From Pseudomonadota bacterium (lineage in GTDB: Bacteria; Pseudomonadota; Alphaproteobacteria; Reyranellales; Reyranellaceae): a DNA stretch of 64,000 bases. The stretch's first letter is position 1. Every line of letters starts with the position of its first letter. Location of the stretch: contig JAFEBU010000017.1 of assembly GCA_018242505.1 (NCBI GenBank), positions 110,248-174,247 of the forward strand, written 5' to 3'. The position numbers were made by a program, and so were the translations under genes. The notes below the pieces were generated by a model. It did no database searches, was not told the origin of the DNA, and saw nothing but the letters and a program-made list of their open reading frames with translations. This document shows, piece by piece, positions 59,541 to 64,000 of the stretch.

Positions 59541-59986
59541 TCAGGATCGAACGCGCGACCCGCGCGACGGTCGACGAATGGGTCGCCCTGCGCGCGGCGC
59601 TGTGGCCGAAGGCCGACCGGCGCGGACTGGAACGCGAAGCGATCGCGCTGCTCGACCAGGAGGCGGCGGCAGCCGCCTTCGTCGCCCGCGACGAGACGGG
59701 CGCCGCCGTGGGCTTCGCCGAAGCCACGCTGCGCACGGACTACGTCAACGGCTGCTCGACCTCGCCGGTCGGCTTCCTCGAAGGCCTCTACGTGCAACCC
59801 AAAGGACGGCGACGCGGAACGGCGCGGCTCCTGTGCGCGGCGGTCGAGGCGTGGGCCCGCGGGCTGGGCGTCGGCGAACTCGCGTCCGACACCGAGATCG
59901 GGAACGAGGCCAGCCAGCGAATGCACGCAGCGCTCGGCTTCACCGAAGCCGAGCGCTGCGTCTGCTACTGCAAGCGGTTGCCGTGA
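59537..59986 (+). CDS. GNAT acetyltransferase, aminoglycoside 6-prime-N-acetyltransferase-like
   Basis: A 149-residue acetyltransferase resembling chromosomal AAC(6-prime) proteins: T-V-D-E-W-V-A-L-R-A-A-L-W-P, then GFAEATLRTDYVNGCSTSPV, V-G-F-L-E-G-L-Y-V-Q-P and R-R-R-G-T-A-R-L-L. The L-R-x-D-Y-V-N-G-C pattern is typical for that group. Resistance activity is not implied by sequence alone. Coupled to the upstream GST gene. Confidence 0.85.
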   Translation: MIRIERATRATVDEWVALRAALWPKADRRGLEREAIALLDQEAAAAAFVARDETGAAVGFAEATLRTDYVNGCSTSPVGFLEGLYVQPKGRRRGTARLLCAAVEAWARGLGVGELASDTEIGNEASQRMHAALGFTEAERCVCYCKRLP

Positions 59987-60005
59987 CCGCACAAACGAGA
60001 ATTAG

Positions 60006-61676
60006 CTAAGGCACAGCGGTCGGGTCGGCGCGCAGGATGAGGGTCTTGCCGTCGGCGTCGCGCTCCAGGTGCAGGAACGGCAAGCCCGTGGGCAGCGGCG
60101 CGTTGCCTGACAGCGGCGTGTCGAACTCGCGGTTGATCTCGCCGAGCAGCTTGAAATAGAGCCGCCATTCGACCGTGCGCGCATCGAGCGGCACGCGCAC
60201 CGGCTCGTTCCAGTCGAGCGCCCGCACGCCGGTCTTGAGCGGCGCGTCCTCGGCGCGGTTCTGCACCACCGTCGCCTCGAACCGGCCGATGGTCGCGGTG
60301 CGCGCCTGGGGGTCGGCGGGCTTTGCCGTCACGATCAGGCAGATCTGGTCGGGCTTCTCATCCTTGGCGAACTCGACCGAGCCCTCGTTCTGGGTCGGAT
60401 CGCTCACGTCGCCGATCCAGCCCAGCCGCTGGACCTCGATGACGCGTCGATCGGACTTGTCGAAGCGCGCGTCGGCCGGCGGATCGAAGCAGTGGCGCAC
60501 CGTCGCGGTCTTGCCGGCCTCGGCGCGCGCCAGAAGCTCGGGCGACACCAGCGTCTTCGATTCGGGCACCATCGTGCGCACCTTCTGGTCGAGCGCGAAC
60601 TGCCCCAGCCGGTCGGGCAGCGCGACGAACAGGAGCTGAAAGCTCACTGTCCTGCCGCCATGGCGGAAGGACAGCATGCCGGGGGCGAAGGTCGAGCGCG
60701 CCGGGTCGGTCGCGAAGGCGCGGCGCGGCACCGAGAAATGCAGCCGCAGTGGCGTCACCCGCGCCGGCCCCTGCCAGGCGCCGACCATCAGAACCGGCGG
60801 GTTGTCTTCGTCGAAGCCTACCGCCGCGACCTCGATCTCGACCGGCGGATCGTCTCCGGGCGCGGCGAAGGCGGGCACATAGCGCGGCACCGTCACCGAC
60901 TCGGGTCTCTCGGATGCGGGTTTGTCGGACGCGGATGCGTCGGGCGCAGGCTTGTTCGATGCGGGTTTGTCCGATGTGGATTTGCCCGATGCGGGTTTGT
61001 CGGACGCGGATGCGTCGGGCGCAGGCTTGTCCGATGCGAATTTGTCCGATGCGGGTTTGTCCGATGGAGGCGGCGCGCCGGCGGGCGCGGCCGCTTCGCC
61101 AACGGTCTTCGCCGGCGGCCCGGCAGTCGCGTCGGGCGCGAGGGCGAGTTCGCCGCTGGCACGGCGCGGCGGCACGAAGCGCGGGCTGAACTGCAGCACC
61201 AGCGGCTTGCCGTCCCCCGCCATCTTGTCGAGGACCTCCTGCACGCGCTTCTGCGGGGCCGCGACCGCCTGGCGCGAGCCCTCGCCCGGTCGCGCCAACG
61301 CCTCGGTCAGGGCCGCATCGAGCGCATCGATCTCGGCGAAGGGCTGGCGCTGCGCCACACCCAGGCTCGCGAAGGCGCGCTCGCGCTCGCCCGCCATGCG
61401 CACGGCGATGGCGTCGGTGAGCAGGCTTGCGACCCGGAAGGCCGAGACCAGCTCGAGCCGGCTCTCGCCGTCGGCCTTCGCCTGCAGCGTCGCGCGCTCG
61501 GCCTGCAGCGCCGCCAGCCGCTCGCCCACCGTGATGCCTGGCATCGGCGTCTCGCGGCCAAACAGCAGCCAACCTGCAACCACTGCCGCGAGCGCCAGCA
61601 TGGCCGCCGCCGTCGCCGGCCATCGCGGTCGACGACGTGCCCTCAGCACGATGGGAAGATTCCGACCCGTTGTCAT
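60006..61676 (-). CDS. Large membrane-anchored protein of unknown function with Ser-Asp-Lys-Pro repeats
   Basis: A 556-residue protein: one N-terminal membrane helix (ATAAAMLALAAVVAGWLLF), a helical region (40-150), a low-complexity stretch coded by 15-bp repeats (A-S-D-K-P units, DNA about 60911-61066), and a large beta-rich periplasmic part with A-V-G-F-D-E-D-N-P-P and R-H-C-F-D-P-P-A-D. I know no family. The start at 61676 begins the anchor; the frame is open upstream into the 57-bp repeat array. Confidence 0.7.
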   Translation of the reverse strand: MTTGRNLPIVLRARRRPRWPATAAAMLALAAVVAGWLLFGRETPMPGITVGERLAALQAERATLQAKADGESRLELVSAFRVASLLTDAIAVRMAGERERAFASLGVAQRQPFAEIDALDAALTEALARPGEGSRQAVAAPQKRVQEVLDKMAGDGKPLVLQFSPRFVPPRRASGELALAPDATAGPPAKTVGEAAAPAGAPPPSDKPASDKFASDKPAPDASASDKPASGKSTSDKPASNKPAPDASASDKPASERPESVTVPRYVPAFAAPGDDPPVEIEVAAVGFDEDNPPVLMVGAWQGPARVTPLRLHFSVPRRAFATDPARSTFAPGMLSFRHGGRTVSFQLLFVALPDRLGQFALDQKVRTMVPESKTLVSPELLARAEAGKTATVRHCFDPPADARFDKSDRRVIEVQRLGWIGDVSDPTQNEGSVEFAKDEKPDQICLIVTAKPADPQARTATIGRFEATVVQNRAEDAPLKTGVRALDWNEPVRVPLDARTVEWRLYFKLLGEINREFDTPLSGNAPLPTGLPFLHLERDADGKTLILRADPTAVP

Positions 61677-61739
61677 GGCCGGCCTTCTAGCACACCCGCC
61701 AGGCGCGCACGCGTGGCCAAGCGCGCAGCCGGCGGCGTG

Positions 61740-62140
61740 CGTCGCCCCTTCTCCCCGCCTCTCTCCCGATCGGGGGGAGGTAAAGAAGACGTGACGAGCG
61801 AGTCCCTCATGCCCCTCATCCCCGCCAGGGGAAGAGTCGGTCGAAGGATGAGAGACTCGCGTGCGCCTTATGTCCCTCACCCCGATCGGAGGCGAGGTGA
61901 AGAAGAGGTGAAGAGCGAGTCCCTCATGTCCCTCGCCCCGCCAGGGAGAGGGCCGAAGGAAGAGACGTGCGCGCGTCCCTCATGTCCCTCGGCCCCGGCC
62001 AGGGGAAGAGTCGAAGGAAGAGAGATGCGCGTGTCCCTCATGTCCCTCGCCCCGCCAGGGAGAGAGGCGAAGGATGAGAGACGCGTGCGTCCTTCATGTC
62101 CCTCGGCCCCCGCTCGGGGGAGAGGCTAGGAGAGGGGAAA
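61740..62140. repeat. About six copies of a 57-bp repeat with an internal hairpin
   Basis: TCCCTCATGTCCCTCGCCCC begins units near 61802, 61867, 61919, 61976, 62034 and 62090. Each unit has CCCT...CCGCCAGGGAGAGG, a small hairpin, and ends in GAAGGA(A/T)GAGAGA(C/T)GCG. It lies between the large anchored protein and the universal stress gene, upstream of one and downstream of the other. Confidence 0.85.
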
Positions 62141-62158
62141 AATGAAGGCTCGCGCCAT

Positions 62159-62965
62159 TCAGTACGAGAACAGCACCGGCAGCGGCGAGTGCAGGATCAG
62201 GTGCCGCGTCATGCCGCCGAAGATCATCTGGCGCAGCCGGCTCTGGGTGTAGGCGCCCTTCACGATCAGGTCGGCGCCGCCGGCCTTCGCCGTATCGACG
62301 ATCGCCTGGCCGGCCGAACGCGTGCCGGCCTTCACGACCTGGCTGGTGACCTTGAGGCCGTGCGCCAGCAGCGACTGGGCGATCTCGGCCGCGCTCGGCC
62401 CCGGCACGCCGGCGCCCTCGACGCTCATGACGTCGATCGACTCGGCACGGGCGAGCATCGGCATGGCGAGCGAGATCGAGCGTGCACTCTCGGTCGAGCC
62501 GTTCCAGACGAACAGGATGCGCTTGCCGACCATGCCCTGAAAGCCCTGCGGCACGACCAGCACCGGCCGGCCCGAATCGAACAAGGCCGTCTCGAACACG
62601 CTTTCCGGCATCTTGGGCAGCGGCCCCGGCTGCGGCATCACCAGCAGATCGAAGGCGCGACCGACCACGCCGATCGCGGTCGGGCCGCTGTCGTCGGCGG
62701 CGCGCCACTCGGAGGCAAGGCCAGCCGCACTCTGCTCGAACGCCTGCTTCACCGCCGCCACGCGCTGGCGCTCCTCGGCGTCCTCGGCCAATCCGCCGCC
62801 GATCGGCGCGCCCATTCCGGCATCGGCCCAGGCCATGCTCATGACGCCGTAGGATGGCGGCTCCAGCCCCACCAGCCGCGCCTCGAAGGTACGCGCCAGC
62901 TTGGCCGCCAGGACAAAGGCCGCCGGATCGTCGGCCGCCCAGATCATTGTCAGGATTGATTTCAC
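62159..62965 (-). CDS. Universal stress protein family
   Basis: A 268-residue protein of two UspA-like halves. The second half keeps G-A-Y-T-Q-S-R-L-R-Q-M-I-F-G-G-M-T-R-H-L, a variant of the ATP-binding G-2x-G-9x-G-S/T motif, while the first half is degenerate. Typical of tandem Usp proteins that respond to nutrient or oxygen stress. The start MKSILTMIWAADDP is well placed. Confidence 0.88.
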   Translation of the reverse strand: MKSILTMIWAADDPAAFVLAAKLARTFEARLVGLEPPSYGVMSMAWADAGMGAPIGGGLAEDAEERQRVAAVKQAFEQSAAGLASEWRAADDSGPTAIGVVGRAFDLLVMPQPGPLPKMPESVFETALFDSGRPVLVVPQGFQGMVGKRILFVWNGSTESARSISLAMPMLARAESIDVMSVEGAGVPGPSAAEIAQSLLAHGLKVTSQVVKAGTRSAGQAIVDTAKAGGADLIVKGAYTQSRLRQMIFGGMTRHLILHSPLPVLFSY

Positions 62966-63000
62966 GATCGTTCTCCCTGTTGCTGGAACGATAGCACGGT

Positions 63001-63176
63001 CCGAAGATGCGTTTGATACAATACGTTCATTGAGTCCGTCATTAATTTCAATATTTTACAGGAATACCTCAACGTATTTAACGAGGTTGAGCCGCTTCAC
63101 GACCAGCCGACCAACCTCGGCGGCATGGACGGTCAAGAAGAGTTTGGCAAGGCAACGCATTCTTTTGGAGATACTG
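63001..63176 (+). promoter_or_regulatory. AT-rich leader before the Flp pilin gene
   Basis: A drop in GC content (TTGATACAATACGTTCATTG and TTTCAATATTTTACAGG) precedes the pilin gene and probably holds its promoter. The exact boxes are uncertain. Confidence 0.35.
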
Positions 63177-63338
63177 ATGCTGTCCATTTTTCGCCGTCTG
63201 ATGAAAGACACGGATGGTGCCACCGCCATCGAATATACGCTCATTGCCGCCCTGATCGCCGTGGCCGCCATCACCGCAATGACCACGCTCGGCAAGACTG
63301 TCAGCAACGTGCTGAGCAACGTCGCCGTCAGCATGTGA
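63177..63338 (+). CDS. Flp/Fap-type pilin
   Basis: A 53-residue pilin of the tight-adherence class: a short basic leader, the processing region D-G-A-T-A-I-E-Y, and a hydrophobic stem TLIAALIAVAAITAMTTLG. The Glu-Tyr pair after the cleavage site is the Flp hallmark. TTTGGAG precedes the ATG. A terminator follows, then a second pilin gene. No tad assembly genes lie in the window. Confidence 0.9.
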   Translation: MLSIFRRLMKDTDGATAIEYTLIAALIAVAAITAMTTLGKTVSNVLSNVAVSM

Positions 63339-63369
63339 TCCTTTGCCGGTCGGTCGACCGCAAGGACAA

Positions 63370-63398
63370 GGGCGGAGCCGCAAGGCCCCGCCCTTTTT
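63370..63398 (+). terminator. Rho-independent terminator after the first pilin
   Basis: GGGCGGAGCC (63370-63379), loop GCAA, GGCCCCGCCC (63384-63393) with one mismatch, then TTTTT. Confidence 0.8.
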
Positions 63399-63481
63399 CT
63401 TCAGCGACAAACCATACCAACGTTACCTTGGTCCCGGCGCGTACAGGCCTTAATCTTCAACTGTGTTCACGGAGCCGGGTG

Positions 63482-63646
63482 ATGCCGCCCATCCTCAATC
63501 GCCTTCTATCGGACGAGCGCGCCGCGACCGCGATCGAGTACACGATCATAGCGGCATTGATCTCGATCGCCGCTGTCGCTTCCCTGACAACCCTCGGCCA
63601 AACGCTCCTGAACACGCTCAGCAACGTCGCGACCAGCTTTCCCTGA
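63482..63646 (+). CDS. Second Flp-type pilin
   Basis: A 54-residue pilin similar to the first: R-A-A-T-A-I-E-Y-T-I-I-A-A-L-I at the processing site and a stem ending L-L-N-T-L-S-N-V-A-T-S. GGAG lies nine bases before the start. The stop overlaps the start of the next small gene. Confidence 0.9.
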   Translation: MPPILNRLLSDERAATAIEYTIIAALISIAAVASLTTLGQTLLNTLSNVATSFP

Positions 63647-63783
63647 TGTCGACCCGCCTCGTCCGCCTGCGCCGCCGGCTGATCGACGCACGCAGCCATT
63701 CCTTCGTACAGTACAGCTCGCTTACGCTGCTGCTCGCGATCGCCGCCATAGCGATCTTCGCCCAGCTCCCGCTCACGCGGTAA
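63646..63783 (+). CDS. 45-residue membrane peptide coupled to the second pilin
   Basis: The ATG shares its A with the pilin TGA (TGATG). The protein is basic at the start (S-T-R-L-V-R-L-R-R-R-L) and has one membrane helix (SLTLLLAIAAIAIFAQLPL). The coupling supports translation. It may assist pilin handling; no family is known to me. Confidence 0.55.
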   Translation: MSTRLVRLRRRLIDARSHSFVQYSSLTLLLAIAAIAIFAQLPLTR

Positions 63784-63860
63784 GCCGCCCTTCGTCCTCC
63801 TCGCCACCATCAAGGCAAGAAGTTGGGTAAGGGCCGTCAGGGCTCGCTCGGGTGCCATGC

Positions 63861-64000
63861 CTCTCTTCCCACCTGATGGAGGAGAAGCTCTCTTCCCACC
63901 TGATGGAGGAGAAGCTCTCTTCCCACCTGATGGAGGAGAAGCTCTCTTCCCACCTGATGGAGGAGAAGCTCTCTTCCCACCTGATGGAGGAGAAGCTCTC
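63861..64000. repeat. Identical 27-bp tandem array, more than five copies, cut by the window edge
   Basis: The unit starts CTCTCTTCCCACCTGATGGA and is repeated at 63861, 63888, 63915, 63942, 63969 and 63996 without any base change in the visible part. The array continues past the window. Confidence 0.95.

Overview
This window is high-GC bacterial DNA, most likely from an alphaproteobacterium. Supporting signs are an HWE-type histidine kinase, several stand-alone receiver domains, Flp pilins, luciferase-like monooxygenases (two intact, with possible tails of others), glutathione S-transferases, and densely packed short operons. The gene content recalls the Reyranella / Rhodospirillales-Hyphomicrobiales neighbourhood, but that placement is inference. 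No rRNA, tRNA or CRISPR array was recognised.

Layout. 1-5.9 kb: end of a Fic gene, a GFA-fold protein, a MarR-EmrA-EmrB efflux operon and a secreted propeller-like lipoprotein. 6-7.8 kb: two decayed genes (a doxX-like gene and a small conserved gene) with tandem duplications inside or beside them. 7.9-14 kb: Cu/Zn superoxide dismutase, a receiver protein, a luciferase-like monooxygenase, and a BKACE / carboxymuconolactone decarboxylase / membrane-protein cluster divergent from an AraC regulator. 14.3-24.3 kb: a 7-repeat propeller protein with a beta-rich C-terminal half, a cupin, an AraC-TPR protein, a decayed berberine-bridge oxidase tail, a BON lipoprotein, a second luciferase-like enzyme, an amidohydrolase and a lytic transglycosylase. 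24.3-26.8 kb: a lower-GC island with a HEPN-type Abi protein and three unknown genes. 26.8-33.5 kb: GST, MarC, PlsY, a substrate-binding protein and an M50 protease, separated by remnants. 33.5-37.5 kb: a prophage regulatory/replication segment with a LexA-type repressor and a repeated operator. 37.5-42.8 kb: remnants, a BAAT-type hydrolase, a flavin-binding stress protein and a response regulator fused by deletion to a TolC-type tail. 42.8-49.8 kb: GH15, GMC oxidoreductase, CDF transporter, YidB-like and GlsB-like proteins. 50-57 kb: a CmcJ-type oxygenase, a RibD-like reductase, an HWE kinase plus receiver, a Crp/Fnr regulator plus receiver, and an enoyl-CoA hydratase. 57-64 kb: two GNATs, GST, a large unknown anchored protein, a universal stress protein, two Flp pilins and a coupled 45-residue peptide.

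The most unusual property is the intergenic DNA. It is full of local tandem duplications (units of 13 to 188 bp), of gene 3-prime tails whose 5-prime parts are gone, and of a short inverted-repeat element present in three copies. Two of these copies place a terminal TAG exactly at the stop codon of an unrelated gene. Inside genes the duplication units are 15 bp and keep the frame; between genes most are not multiples of three. The same process may therefore act everywhere, with selection filtering its results in coding sequence.
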